From Didymella arachidicola (Eukaryota; Ascomycota; Dothideomycetes; Pleosporales; Didymellaceae): 64,000 bases of DNA. The stretch is from contig CM049997.1 in NCBI GenBank assembly GCA_016630955.3, positions 186,001 through 250,000 of the forward strand. The letters are read 5' to 3'. Position numbers and translations under genes: made by a program. The notes beneath the pieces were generated by a model. It did no database searches. It worked only from the letters and a program-made list of their open reading frames with translations, and was not told the DNA's origin. Positions 1 through 11,002 of this stretch are shown piece after piece (position 1 is the stretch's first letter; each line of letters starts with the position of its first letter).

Positions 1-1261
1 TTGTCCTCATCGTCGTCGTCGTACGCAATGGCCGACGGCGGCAGCGGGGCTCTCGGTGTGGCGGAGGTGGAGGCGGAGCGCGATGACAGGGGGGTCTCGA
101 AGGAGTTGGCGGATGACGTCGAGATGGAGGTGGGATGCTGCTCAGGAGAGCTGTCCCCTCCGCGGTGCATGAAGGGCTCGCGGGCGGCCTGGCCATTGCG
201 ATCCTGGAAGGCGGAGGAGGACTGGATGTCGGGGCTGTCGGGGGCCATGGAGACGGGTGCGTACTGCTGGTACTTGTGTTGCGGGGGTGCGGGCGGCGAG
301 TCGTTCTCTGAGCGCGGCGAGTCCATGAGGTTGTCGGCAGAACCGCGGCTGTCCCAACTTCTTAATGGAGGCTCAACGTGCTTCTGGGGCAGGACCTTGA
401 TAGGCTCGGGCTGGAATGTGCGCTTTTCCGCAAGGAGCGAACGGCCCGTTGGCTCTGGATGTGGGTGCATCTCAGGGGAGGGCTTGCGGTTTAGGCCGGT
501 GAAGATGTCGTCAAAGGAAGAATCTTCTCCAAAGGACAGGTCTTGGTCGAGCTTGGGCGGCATGGCGGTGCTGGCGTAGGTCGAGGCAGTCATAGCGCGA
601 TCGCGCTTGCCGAAGCCGAAGGGCATGGCGGCGGTGTTATTATTAGCAGCCGAGCTAGACTTGGGCAGGGCGGGCAGCGTCTTCTTTGCGGCAAAGTAGG
701 AGCCAGGGGAGCTGCTGTGCTGGGCGATCTGCGGGCGCGGGAGGTTGGCAAAAAGATTGTCGTCGGAGCCCGTGTCGGTGGAGGAGGGCAGGGTGGAGGT
801 GGACCCATGCTGGCCGTTAATGTAAGGACGCGACGTCGAAAATTGCGTCCCGCTGCTGGACTTGCTGTCACTAATGCAGGAGTCAGTTACGCCGGCGCTA
901 CCGCATGGGCCAGGGAGCCTTACCGCTTCGAGGACCCTGGGGACTCGTCTTCAAATGAGTGATTGCGAGCCTTGCTGGCGCCGCTGCCAAAGCCCGAGAA
1001 GCGCGGAAAGGCGCTCTTCTTTTCCTTTTCCATGGTTTTTCTGCGCTCTGCCGTGGCCGTCACCTCCTGGCGGCTCATGAGGCGGAACCCGCCTGATTCG
1101 TTGGTGGGCGGCGCAGCGGCTGGAGCAGCAGCAGCGGCGGCGGCGGCGGCGGCAGCAGGAGCACCATCAGGGCTCGCGGGGGCAGCATTGGCGACGTCGT
1201 CGAGGACGTTGGTCTGCGACTTCCTGCGGCCGGTGAAGAGGCCCAGCCCCGGCTTGCCCAT
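1..1261 (-). CDS. Conserved Ser/Pro-rich hypothetical protein, 3' end beyond window
   Basis: Partial gene; I do not recognise the family. Exon 1 is 924-1261 and exon 2 runs from 870 off the left edge, separated by a 53-nt intron (871-923, GTAAGG...TTAG) that keeps frame (phase 2). The ATG at 1261 is followed by a basic start (MGKPGLGLFTGRRKSQ), an Ala/Pro tract at about residues 30-53, and a charged stretch TAERRKTMEKEKKS. The remainder is low-complexity and rich in Ser, Pro, Asn and Gln, with a recurring style of short motifs such as SFDDIFTGLNRKPSP, and it reaches an acidic DDDDED stretch at the window edge. There are no membrane segments or catalytic motifs. The composition suggests an intrinsically disordered cytoplasmic or nuclear scaffold, but that is inference. 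The intron and the frame are well supported; the function is unknown. Confidence 0.75.
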
Positions 1262-3877
1262 GGTAAGAGACCTCGAAGCCCGGTGTGGCTGCGTGCGCTA
1301 TCGCATGTAGAGACGAGCGAGCGGATGGCCGTGTACTGACGTTGGTACAGAGGGTGCGGAGGAAGGGCGCTGTGTCGGGAGATGGGTCAAACGAGCGTGG
1401 TGCGCGGGTGCAGGCGTGCTGGAGGCGTGTCAGCGGGCGTGTCAGCGGGCGTGTGCAGAGAAGCCGTCGTCGGTCGTCGGTCGTGTCAGGGTGCAGGTGA
1501 AGCAGAGTGCAGAGACGCAGAGAGGCGAGGGCAACGCCAGGCCGTGTCGATCAGACGGTCGCGCATGCGGTCGACGGTCCATGGCCTGCCACCGATGCGC
1601 TAGCACGCCGGGGACAGCTCCCAACCACGGCGGCGCGCAGTGGGAGGCGATGCCCTGCTGCCGCCATGCACGCGCTGGCGAGCCCCGACAGCCAGACAGC
1701 GCGACAGCCTACACTGCACTGTGTACTGCTGCGCGCGTCGCACTCTCGTCGCACGCCCGAATGTGCCGCCTCGCTCCATGTTCCCGCTCGGCTGGGCGCC
1801 CGGGGTAGGGGTAGGGGTACGACAGAGCCGCTCACGGAACCAGTACTCACCAGACAGCGCTGTGACAAGCTCACAGCGAAAACTCAGCGACAACCTCAGC
1901 GGCGAGCAGTGACGGTGCGGGAGAGGGTGCGCGGCGAGGGAGGACGAGGGCGGCGGGCTCGCACGGGCGTCCACATTCACAAGCGGTCGTGGTCTTGCGG
2001 GACAGCAGTAGGGGTTGACTTCCAACCACCTGCAAAACTCGCCAGACGCCAGAGGATCTACCGATTGCAATAAAATCGTGCCGCAGACGGGCTAGCGCCG
2101 CCGGGTCGCCAGGAGGCGTTGCGAAGGGACGTTGCTAGGCATGCTCCGGTATACCACCGCGGGCCTATGACCACGGCGCCTCGTAGACGACGGACGCAAA
2201 CAGCGCCAGCGGTGGGCGTCGACGCTCTGCACTGGCACGACGAAACGCGAAACACTTCGGCAGCGGAAACAAACACCCCTCGCCAGCCACCGCGCTGGCT
2301 TGGAACGCGGTGCTGCTTTTCTGCGCCCGCGCCCAGCCCCATCCCAGCACCGACGGCCGACCCCAGCGCCCGTCCCAAACTTAGCCCGCGCAGTATTGCT
2401 CAATTGCTCAGGCACGCTTCAGCACCACCCCCAGTACACACACTGCTGCGCTGAAAAACAACCCCATTGCCGCCCAATGGCCCCTCCACACCTGATTCCT
2501 ATTCTCGTTGAGCTGCGGTCTCACTCCCACCGTCACGCTCCCATCGTGTGCGACCTGGAGACTTGTTGACCACAACATGACAACATCCATCCTGGCGGCT
2601 CTGCTAGCCCACACACGCTAGACCAGCACGCCTCGAGGCAATTGGACACCAACCCTCCTGTTCAAACCACCCTGTTCAAACCACCGCGCTGCGTTCAGCC
2701 ACCCCGGCTCCAACCCGAGCTTGCTCGTGCGCTTCCGGGAGCGGAGCGGAAGAAGCAATTTTGTTACACAGTAACACCTCGTTGCGCAGTACCGCCGTGA
2801 TGATGCATGCATTCTTGTATACTATCATTACCGACGGCTCGCCCACCGGCGCGTGGTGGTGCCCTCTTCTTACCAACTTTTGCTTCACGTCACACCAACA
2901 CCACGCGATGAGTTGAAACTTGACGTCACTGCACTTTGATCCCATACGTTGCTTTACTCGAGATGTCTCGCTGTTGTTTAAACTTTACGGTACTAGGCCG
3001 TGCGTTGTTGTGATCCGACTGGCCCCTCAGCTCCTCAGTCTCACACACTTGCAGTAAAGTTCTAGAATACACAGCGTTGCTGAAGCCGAAGCTGAAGCTG
3101 AAGCTTAGCACAAACGCGTCTCCCCGCATGCTGATCTTCAGCCTCCAGCGCCATCGTGATCATCGCTGAGATCTGACGCGCCTGCTTTGTCGAGTCTGAC
3201 GACATCTGTGGCGAGGCGTGGTGCGTTACTAGCTGTGATGTGGTGATGCTGTCGAATTGCGAGATGTTGAGGAGGAAGTCTGTTTTGATCAATGAACATG
3301 ATGGGCTAGCCCCTGCCTTTCTCCCTGCGTGGCCATTGACGAATATCAATCAATGTAAACCACTAATCAAACTCCCTCTGTCCTCTTCCTGCATATTGAA
3401 ATCCGACAATAGCAGCCGTTACCATAATTACCACATCATACTATAGTCCACCTCCTAACTCGTATATTCGTTGACTCGCACACACATCCCTGCCCTGCCC
3501 CCGTCACCCCTCTCATCATATCCACCCACGGTCCACCACACGGATGCCCAGGATCCACGCCCGAAATAGACACACCGTGCACGCCATTGGAGGGAAATCA
3601 CTGACCTGTGTGGCAGAGATTTCTACATGGTAAGTGGGAGTACGAGGTCTTTCATCTCCGGGTACGAAAAGTAGAAAATGGATGGGTGGATTTAAGAGGA
3701 GAGAAAGGGAAGAGGGAGGGTGGGAGATTGTTGGGAGTGGTAGGGTATCTGGATTTACATTTACATGGCTCGACTACCTCTGATGCTTCAACCGACGATG
3801 CGCATACGTCTAGACTAGCTCGATCAACGCCAAACTCCACGCCCTGCAAATACTGTCCTGTAGAAATTGAATTCCGT
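1262..3877. other. Intergenic, 2.6 kb, no gene seen
   Basis: Upstream region of the partial gene on the left and 3' flank of EMC2. Open frames here overlap one another on both strands, lack family-like features and show no splice-supported continuation, so none was called. It contains small repeats: a doubled GTGTCAGCGGGC unit near 1429-1456, a GGGTAG-type run near 1803-1819, and a short GAAGCT run near 3079-3104. No tRNA-like arm was seen. Confidence 0.5.
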
Positions 3878-4843
3878 CTACCGACTCAACAGCGCCTTCG
3901 CGGCGATAATCTCCGCCTCATCATACCCAGACTGCCCCTTTCTACTGCCAAACTCGCGAATCAACTCGCCCAGCTTCTTCGTCGCGAGCGCGTCGAGCGC
4001 CTGCACGCTCGTGAGTGTGGGGATAGGAATGTCCTCGTCGTCTTGGTCGCTGCGCTTTTTGGACGAGGCTTGTGTGTCGGATAGCAACGGTACGAGTTTC
4101 GCAGCGACCGTCTTGATGCCGTAGAAACCACGCAGATAGCTCTCGTTCAGCTCCACAGCGCGGCAGAAGTGCTTCAGCGCGAGAGACAACTCGCTCAAAG
4201 ACGGCGGGGCGTTGGAAACAGCAGACAGATAGTGCAGCGTGGCGACGTGGGCGTGCGCGGTCCAGCTCGTCGGCGCAGAGAGCAGGACTTCCTCGGCGCA
4301 GTAGATAGCCTGGCCCCATGCACACTGGCTGGCGTACAGCTCCGACGCTTCGGCCCACGCCTCGACGTCTGTGGGCGAGTTCTGCAGGAGCACCGTCACG
4401 GCGGTGATGGCGTCGGCGGCGCGCCCCATGCTCTTGAGCACTGCGACCCGGCGCTTGCGGATGCTCATGTTTGTCGGGTCGTCGCGCAGGATCTTCTCGT
4501 AGCCGTCAAACACCTTCTCGAGGTCTGCGGCGGTTTGGGCAGTCGCTTCGTTGTATATCCCACGGAGGGTGATGATGCGCTCGTTGTGCGCGCCGAAGCG
4601 CGCCTCGAGGCGTTCGAGGAGCTGGTGTGCGGATTTCTCGTCGCCGGTGCGGAGGGCTGAGTAGAAGAGGTTCTCGTGGATGGCCCAGGACTCGGGCGTC
4701 TCGCGGGAGAAGAGGAGCGAGAGCGGCCATGGGAGGGACGAGGTGGGTGGGTTGGCGAGGATCTTGGGTGCTTTCTGCGACAGGGCGAGCGCTGTCGGCG
4801 GCGGGATCGCGGACGGCGGGCTCAGGAGGTTCGCGGTGGCCAT
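3878..4843 (-). CDS. EMC2: ER membrane protein complex subunit 2 (TPR protein)
   Basis: Single-exon gene of 321 aa. EMC2 is the cytosolic tetratricopeptide-repeat subunit of the ER membrane protein complex, which inserts tail-anchored and multipass proteins. The protein is almost wholly helical, with TPR-like pairs. The stretch from about residue 40 (WAIHENLFYSAL, then LLERLEARFG and RIITLRGIYNEA) followed by YEKILRDDPTNMSIRKRRVA and VEAWAEASELYASQ is the characteristic EMC2/Oca3 signature, and the C-terminal region (LALKHFCRAVELNESYLRGF) also fits. I start at the ATG at 4843 (MATANLLSP). The frame stays open upstream, but that extension is basic low-complexity sequence lying in the divergent promoter. 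It is head-to-head with the AP-3 delta gene, with 341 bp between starts. The length is typical for fungal EMC2. Confidence 0.9.
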   Translation of the reverse strand: MATANLLSPPSAIPPPTALALSQKAPKILANPPTSSLPWPLSLLFSRETPESWAIHENLFYSALRTGDEKSAHQLLERLEARFGAHNERIITLRGIYNEATAQTAADLEKVFDGYEKILRDDPTNMSIRKRRVAVLKSMGRAADAITAVTVLLQNSPTDVEAWAEASELYASQCAWGQAIYCAEEVLLSAPTSWTAHAHVATLHYLSAVSNAPPSLSELSLALKHFCRAVELNESYLRGFYGIKTVAAKLVPLLSDTQASSKKRSDQDDEDIPIPTLTSVQALDALATKKLGELIREFGSRKGQSGYDEAEIIAAKALLSR

Positions 4844-5184
4844 TGTCGCGACGGGGTGTGTGTTGCAGTAGTCAATGTGAATGCTCGTGAATGCGCGTGA
4901 ATGCGGAGGGCCAGACGTCCAAGCTCCATTTGGGGTCGGCACCGAGTGCGCCGGCGCGGGATGATGCACTTCGACTTGTTCCTCCAAGCACGCACGACAC
5001 CGCGCCTTTGCGCCCCCAGACCCGCGATTGCTACGGCCAGGACGAGCTCGAACACGGACATGTTGGCGACGCCTCGTTAAACATGCCCACTGGCCTCCAC
5101 TCGCCCACCGCCCGCCGACCGTCTGCCCCTCCTCGGCGACACCCACGCCCGCATCTTTCGTGATCTTTCTTGACGACCGCGGCC
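4844..5184. promoter_or_regulatory. Divergent promoter between EMC2 and AP-3 delta
   Basis: These 341 bp separate the start codons of two head-to-head genes, so both must take their core promoter from this interval. I saw no clear TATA box; the stretch is GC-rich with pyrimidine runs, as expected for housekeeping fungal promoters. The role is inferred from gene arrangement only. Confidence 0.55.
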
Positions 5185-8100
5185 ATGTTCGAGAAATCCC
5201 TCTACGACCTCATCCGAGGCCTGCGCAGCCACAAGGGCTCGGAGAAGGAATACATCGCCGACAGCATCAAAGAATGCCGTCAAGAGATCCGCTCCAACGA
5301 CATGGACCTCAAGTCGACCGCGCTGATGAAGCTGACGTACCTGGAGATGTTCGGCCACGACATGTCCTGGGCCTCGTTCAACGTGCTGGAAGTCATGTCA
5401 AGTCCCAAGTTCCGCCACAAGCGCACGGGATACCTGGCCGCAGTGCAGAGCTTCCGCAGAGACACCGAGGTGCTGGTGCTCGCCGAGAACCAGCTGAAGA
5501 AGGACATCATGCTGCCCACGCCACCGTTCATCTCGCTGCCGCTGGGCGCCATACCGCATGTCATCAATCCCAGCATGGCCAATTCTGTGCTGTCAGACCT
5601 CATACCGCGCTTGACCCATTCCAGTCCGCAGATTCGCAAGAAAACCGTCGTCACGCTGTATCGCCTCGCTCTTGTCTACCCAGAGACATTGCGCCCGGCG
5701 TGGCCGAAGATCAAGGAGCGCCTTTTGGACGAAAACGAAGACCCGAGTGTGACAGCTGCTATCGTCAATGTTGTCTGTGAGCTGGGGTGGAGAAGGCCAC
5801 AGGACTTTCTGCCACTTGCGCCGCGACTATTCGATCTGCTAGTTGAGGGAGGGAACAACTGGATGGCTATCAAGCTGATCAAGCTTGTATGTGTTCTCAC
5901 CCTGTATATGACTGTTTCACTGACGCCTGTAGTTTGCGACATTAACGCCCCTCGAGCCCCGACTGATCAAGAAACTGCTGCCGCCTCTCACGAAGATCAT
6001 CCGCGAGACGTCTGCCATGTCTTTGCTTTACGAATGCATCAGCGGCATAATACAGGGCGGCATTCTGGAAGCCGTTGAAGGCACTGCAGAGGGCGAAGAG
6101 GTAGCAAAGCTGTGTGTTGGCAAGCTGCGAGGCATGATGGTCATAGAAGGCGACTCCAACTGTAAGCTCACCAATAAACCATCACATCAAAATCGGTTCT
6201 CATCATTGCAGTAAAATACGTTGCGCTCCTCGCTTTCGAGAAGATTGTTGGCTCGCATCCATACCTGGTCGGCCAGCAGCAAGACGTGATATTGGAGTGC
6301 ATCGACGACCCAGACATCTCAATACGAATGCGAGCGCTGGATCTTGTCGTCGGCATGGTCAACCCAGACAACCTGACTGCCATCGTAGGCCGCTTAATGC
6401 GCCAGCTGCGAAACGCACCCATCGCCACTGGAGCAGACGAGCCCGAGAACGGCCGCTTCAGGAACACCGGCGTGGTGCCTTATGCGGATTCTGACGACGA
6501 GGACGCAGAAGAGGCGCTCCCGTCCCACGAGCAAAGATCTGACCAGCCGCCACCTCTGCCGGACGACTACAGAACCAATGTCATTCGAAAGATCCTCGAA
6601 ATGTGCTCGCGCGATACATACAGCAACGTCACGGACTTTGAATGGTACATTGACGTTCTGACACAGCTGGTCCGGGTTTCGCCAGCAGCTAAACATGCGG
6701 CCATCGCAGCAGACGAGGAGGATGAACATGATGACGTTGGTGCAGGCATCGGCCAGGAGCTACAGAATGTCGCCGTGCGAGTCAGAAGCGTGCGGCACGA
6801 GGCTGTTGATGCTGCGCAGTCACTTGTGCTTGTGGACCGCAGAGACGGCATGTTCCCAGCCTCAGGCAACGGAGGACAAGGTGTGCTCGAGTATGCCGGT
6901 TGGCTTGTCGGCGAGTACGCGACGTATTTGTCTCAACCTGAGCCAGTCATGACATCGCTGTTGCATCCTTTGTCGCTTCAGCTACCCTCGAAAACGCTCG
7001 CGGTATATCTTCAGGCAATCCCCAAGGTCTTCTCGAGCATGGCCGGCAACGAGCGCATATCGTGGACTCCCGAACGAAAGACGCTGATGTCTCTGCTCAT
7101 GGCCCGCATCATTCACTTCCTCGAGCCGCTGTCAACACACCCAAGTCTTGAGGTTCAGGAGCGCGCTGTAGAGTATCTTGAGTTGATGCGGCTGGCAGCC
7201 GAGGCAGCCTCAGGTGCGCCGACTGATACAGAAGGAGACTTTACAGAACCACCACTCCTCTTGACACAGGCCATACCCGCGCTGTTCTCTGGCGCCGAGC
7301 TGAATCCAGTCGCACCAGGCGCCCAGCGAAAGGTACCTGTACCAGACGACCTCGATCTCGACACTCCCATCAATCCCAACCTCCACTCTCTGCTGTCCCG
7401 AGCCGAACAAGAAGGCTTCGAAACAGAAGAAGACGACGTCTACGCCGCATACAGCGAACCCATCACATCGCACACCCCCTCGGAACCAACCCCAGCCCCA
7501 GCAGCCGACCGCCTCGACGCACCCACCCGCGAACCCACCTCGTACCAAAACGCCACGGAAGAAGAATATCTCGACGCCGACATCCTCGCGCGCCGCAAAG
7601 CCGACCGCAAAGAACGCTACAAAGACGACCCCTTCTACATCGACCCCGAAAGTACCTCGGGCGCCGTGACCCCCCTCAGCCACATCGTCCGCGACACCAA
7701 CAAAGACACGGCCCTCGACATTGACAACATCCCCATCATGCCCCTCGACCTGTCCAGCACCCGCAACCCCTCCCCCTCCTCTCTCCCCCGCGCCCGCAGC
7801 CCGCGCACCCGGGTCGAAATCACCCGCGACGAGACGCTGGGCCCGGCGTCTACGGATGCAGAAGGCGAAGATATCATCACCCCGCCTGTGCGCACGAAGA
7901 AGAATCTGCTGCAGGTTGACAGCGCGGGGCTCGCGGCGCTGTCTCTCGACAACGACGGGCGGAAGTTGTCGCAGCTCGATATCGAGCGCAAAGAGCAGGA
8001 GGATGCGGAGATGGCGCGCGCGCTGAAGGCGATTGAGGCGAGTCGACTTGCGATGCAGCGCGCGAGCGAGCGGGTCGAGTATGTGGAGGCGGGGGCGGTG

Positions 8101-8289
8101 AAGAAGAAGAGGAAGAAGGTCCGGAGGGTTGAGGTTGGGGATGAGGCGGTGGAGGGTGGTGTGGAGGCTGTGAAGAGGAAGAAGAAGAAGAAGAAGGGTG
8201 GGGAGGAGGGCGGGGAGGAGGGTGAGGTGCTGGAGGGCGAGAAGAAGAAAAAGAAGAAGAAGAAGAGGGTTGTGGTTATGGATGAGTGA
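5185..8289 (+). CDS. APL5: AP-3 adaptor complex subunit delta
   Basis: Large subunit of the AP-3 clathrin-adaptor-like complex, which sorts cargo from the Golgi/endosome to the vacuole. Exons are 5185-5886, 5933-6161 and 6212-8289, with introns of 46 nt (GTATGT...TAG) and 50 nt (GTAAGC...CAG). The product is 1002 aa. The start MFEKSLYDLIRGLRSHKG is diagnostic for delta adaptin, followed by the adaptin trunk of HEAT-type helices (KSTALMKLTYLEMFGHDMSW, RKKTVVTLYRLAL). From about residue 600 the protein becomes a charged hinge. The last 60 residues contain runs of six to nine lysines alternating with Gly/Glu, a highly basic tail that fungal delta adaptins often have. An in-frame TTG lies 15 nt upstream of the chosen ATG; the ATG is preferred. 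The stop codon sits inside a 23-bp tandem duplication (8267-8312). Confidence 0.93.
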
Positions 8290-8312
8290 GGGTTGTGGTT
8301 ATGGATGAGTGA
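8267..8312 (+). repeat. 23-bp tandem duplication over the APL5 stop codon
   Basis: Two perfect copies of a 23-bp unit (8267-8289 and 8290-8312) plus a 6-bp partial third copy. The first copy encodes the last residues (VVVMDE) and the stop; the second lies in the 3' UTR. Because 23 is not a multiple of three, the copy does not simply extend the protein. Likely a recent slippage product. Confidence 0.9.
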
Positions 8313-8944
8313 GGGTTGCACGGCAGCAGTGTGTATAGAAGGTTGTCTAGCAAGCCACGTTGCTAAAATACAGATCTACGGTGGAGCTATAGAATAAGCT
8401 GCTAATCGTTTATTATTATATAGCAAAGAATGCACTATCAAGGTAGGTTTTCATGCATGCTATGTAGGACTTTGCAGCTGCGTCCTTTCAAGGAGATTCA
8501 GACGAGTCGATCACCTGAAATGGTGGTGACATGATGCGTAAGATGATTGCGCTGCAGACGAGGCTGTGTCTGCTACTATTGTTGCTGCAGCTCTTCTTTG
8601 TGTGGGCGCTGCACCACACGAGCTGCAGCGATCAGGTGCCAGTGACGACACGCTGTGGCAGTGAACCGTGTCGGCAGCCATTGGCGAGGGCATGGGCGAC
8701 AGGGATGTGGCACCGTTCCTGCATGCGGGCTTGGGCCACCTACTGATCCAAGGCAGGGCTATGTAATGGGACGACCAAGTTGCACAGCGCTCAACGCAAC
8801 GCCTCCTGAAGACAGCAAGGCGACGCACCCTGCCCCACACAGCACTCTCGCTCGCACCGGCGGGCATGGCAGTCAACGGCAGCCTTCGCAGACCCGGCTT
8901 CGCCTCGCCGCGTGCGTCCCGCAGTCCCCCGCAGTCTTGAAGTC
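8290..8944. other. Intergenic between AP-3 delta and mevalonate kinase
   Basis: 3' flank of the delta adaptin gene and promoter of the mevalonate kinase gene. AT-rich around 8380-8430, then mixed. No convincing coding exon or TATA box was recognised; short frames on both strands look random. Confidence 0.5.
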
Positions 8945-10675
8945 ATGGCTGACCCCCGACCCGCAGTCACCGTCCAGCAGCGCTCGACGTCGCAGTCGAC
9001 GCAAACGCCTGAGCACTCGCCCGCCGACACGGCGCGCGCCCAATTGGCCTCCAAGATGCCCTCCGCCGTCCCCGCGCCCGCCGACATGAAGCCCGCCCTG
9101 AAGCGGAAGCAGTCGTCGCCCATGATGCCGCCCTTCATGGTCTCGGCCCCGGGCAAGGTCATTGTGTACGGCGAGCACGCCGTCGTGCATGGCAAGGTAC
9201 GCCTCACGCGCCGCTGGCCCCAGAACGCCCATTTGACTCTGTCCGTGTAGTCTGCGATTGCGGCCGCCATCTCGCTCCGCTCCTACCTGCACGTCTCGTT
9301 CCTGTCCAAGTCGAACCGAACCGTCCAGCTGCGCTTTCCCGACATCCAGATGGAGCACACGTGGAACATCGACGATCTGCCCTGGGAGGCGTTTTCGAAG
9401 CCGGGCAAGAAGAAGTACTACTACGACCTCGTCACAGCCTTGGACCCGGACCTCGTCGCCGCGCTCCAGCCCTTTGTCGACGAGGTCTCGCCCAAAGCCC
9501 CCGAGTCGATCCGCAAGATACAGCACGCCTCCGCCTTCTCCTTCCTATATCTGTTCCTCTCCCTCGCCTCGAGAAAGACGCCGCCCTGTGTGTACACGCT
9601 GCGCTCAACCATACCCATCGGCGCCGGTCTGGGCAGCAGCGCCAGCATCTCGGTCTGCTTGAGCGCCGCCTTGCTCATGCAGATTCGCGCTCTGAGTGGT
9701 CCTCATCAGGACCAGCCGCCGCAGGAATGCGAGCTGAACATTGAGCGCATCAACCGCTGGGCCTTTGTCGGAGAGATGTGCATCCACGGCAACCCGTCCG
9801 GCATCGACAATACAGTGTCCTCAGGCGGCAAGGCAGTCTTGTACCAGAGGATGGGCGAGGGCAAACCACCTCGCGTCGAACCTCTGCATAATTTTCCAGA
9901 ACTACCCCTCCTGCTCGTCAACACACGGCAGTCGAGAAGCACAGCAACCGAAGTCGCAAAAGTGGGCACGCTCCGCACACTGCACCCAGCGCTCGCAGAG
10001 AACATCCTCGAATCGATCGGCATGGTCACCGAATCCGCATACGAGCTCCTCAATTCCCCAGACTTCGACCCCACATCACACGCTTCGCTCAAACACCTCG
10101 GCGAGCTTGTGACTATAAATCACGGCTTGCTCGTCTCGCTCGGCGTCTCACATCCCAAGCTCGAGCGCGTCCGGGAACTCATCGACCACACTGGTATCGG
10201 CTGGACGAAGCTCACCGGCGCGGGCGGCGGAGGCTGCGCCATCTCCATCATCAAGCCCAAGCCCCCCACGCTCACAAACGGCCACAGCAACGGCCACGAC
10301 CTCTCCTCGGACGAATCCTCAGACACCTCCTCGGAAGCAGACTGCAGTGCATCGATAATCTCAAACGGCACGAAGCTCAAGCACAGGATATTGGACTCCC
10401 TCGAGGTGAAGCTCGAAAACGAGGGCTTTGAAAAGTTCGAAACCACACTGGCAGGCGACGGTGTGGGTATTCTCTGGCCCGCTGTTCTGCACAACGGCAA
10501 CGAAGAAGAGGGCGGAGAGGAGATCGACCAGGAGAAGTTCCTCATGGCCGAAGGCACCGTGGGGATAGAACGGCTAGTCGGCGTTGCGGGGCCTCGGAGG
10601 AGACTTGCGAGAGAAGTCCGCGAGGGGTGGAAGTTCTGGCGGCCGTGGATCACACACGAGGACGAGGCTGCTTGA
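8945..10675 (+). CDS. ERG12: Mevalonate kinase
   Basis: Phosphorylates mevalonate with ATP to mevalonate-5-phosphate in the cytosolic isoprenoid/ergosterol pathway. Exons are 8945-9196 and 9251-10675 with a 54-nt phase-0 intron, giving 558 aa. GHMP-kinase features are seen in order: the N-terminal substrate motif PGKVIVYGEHAVVHGK at about residues 68-84, split from SAIAAAISLRSYL by the intron; the ATP-binding loop PIGAGLGSSASISV at about 206-219; GNPSGIDNTVSSGGKAVLY near 282; and the third motif KLTGAGGGGCAISI near 405. A Ser/Asp-rich insertion of roughly 30 residues follows the third motif, and an acidic segment precedes the C-terminus. About 60 residues precede the kinase fold; no clear targeting signal is seen. 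It converges on a sterol-dehydrogenase-like gene downstream. Confidence 0.95.
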
Positions 10676-11002
10676 GTTTTTTTTTTCTTTCCTGGAAACA
10701 TTCGCCAGGAAAACTCCTCGATCACGATCTAACATTCGATTCAAGACCGCCTTTTGGTATGTATGTTGTATAATCAGCGGGAACTGGCATGAAGATGCTA
10801 GAATTTGGAAGCAAGTCAGACGCCTCCAGCGACTTTATAGTGCTGGGTTCTTTTTAAGCTGTCTAAGTGCTGCGTAGGAGCATATACTTTGTCAATACCT
10901 AATCTCACGTCTCACGACCAACAAAATCCTCGTATCCACGATCCATCTCTATTCAACACCTAAAAACCACCCAAACACCTCACCCCGTCCAACCTCCCCC
11001 CA
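10676..11002. terminator. Convergent 3' intergenic region
   Basis: These 327 bp separate the convergent 3' ends of mevalonate kinase and the SDR gene. A T-rich run follows the ERG12 stop at 10676-10690, and AT-rich sequence continues to about 10960, consistent with two opposing polyadenylation regions. No exact cleavage signal could be assigned. Confidence 0.4.

Noticed and set aside
4844..5146. N-terminal extension of EMC2
   Set aside because: Open but basic low-complexity sequence that would occupy the divergent promoter; family proteins start near MATANLL.
7635..8321. 228-codon minus-strand frame with poly-Phe and poly-Ser
   Set aside because: Reverse complement of the Lys/Glu-rich tail of AP-3 delta.
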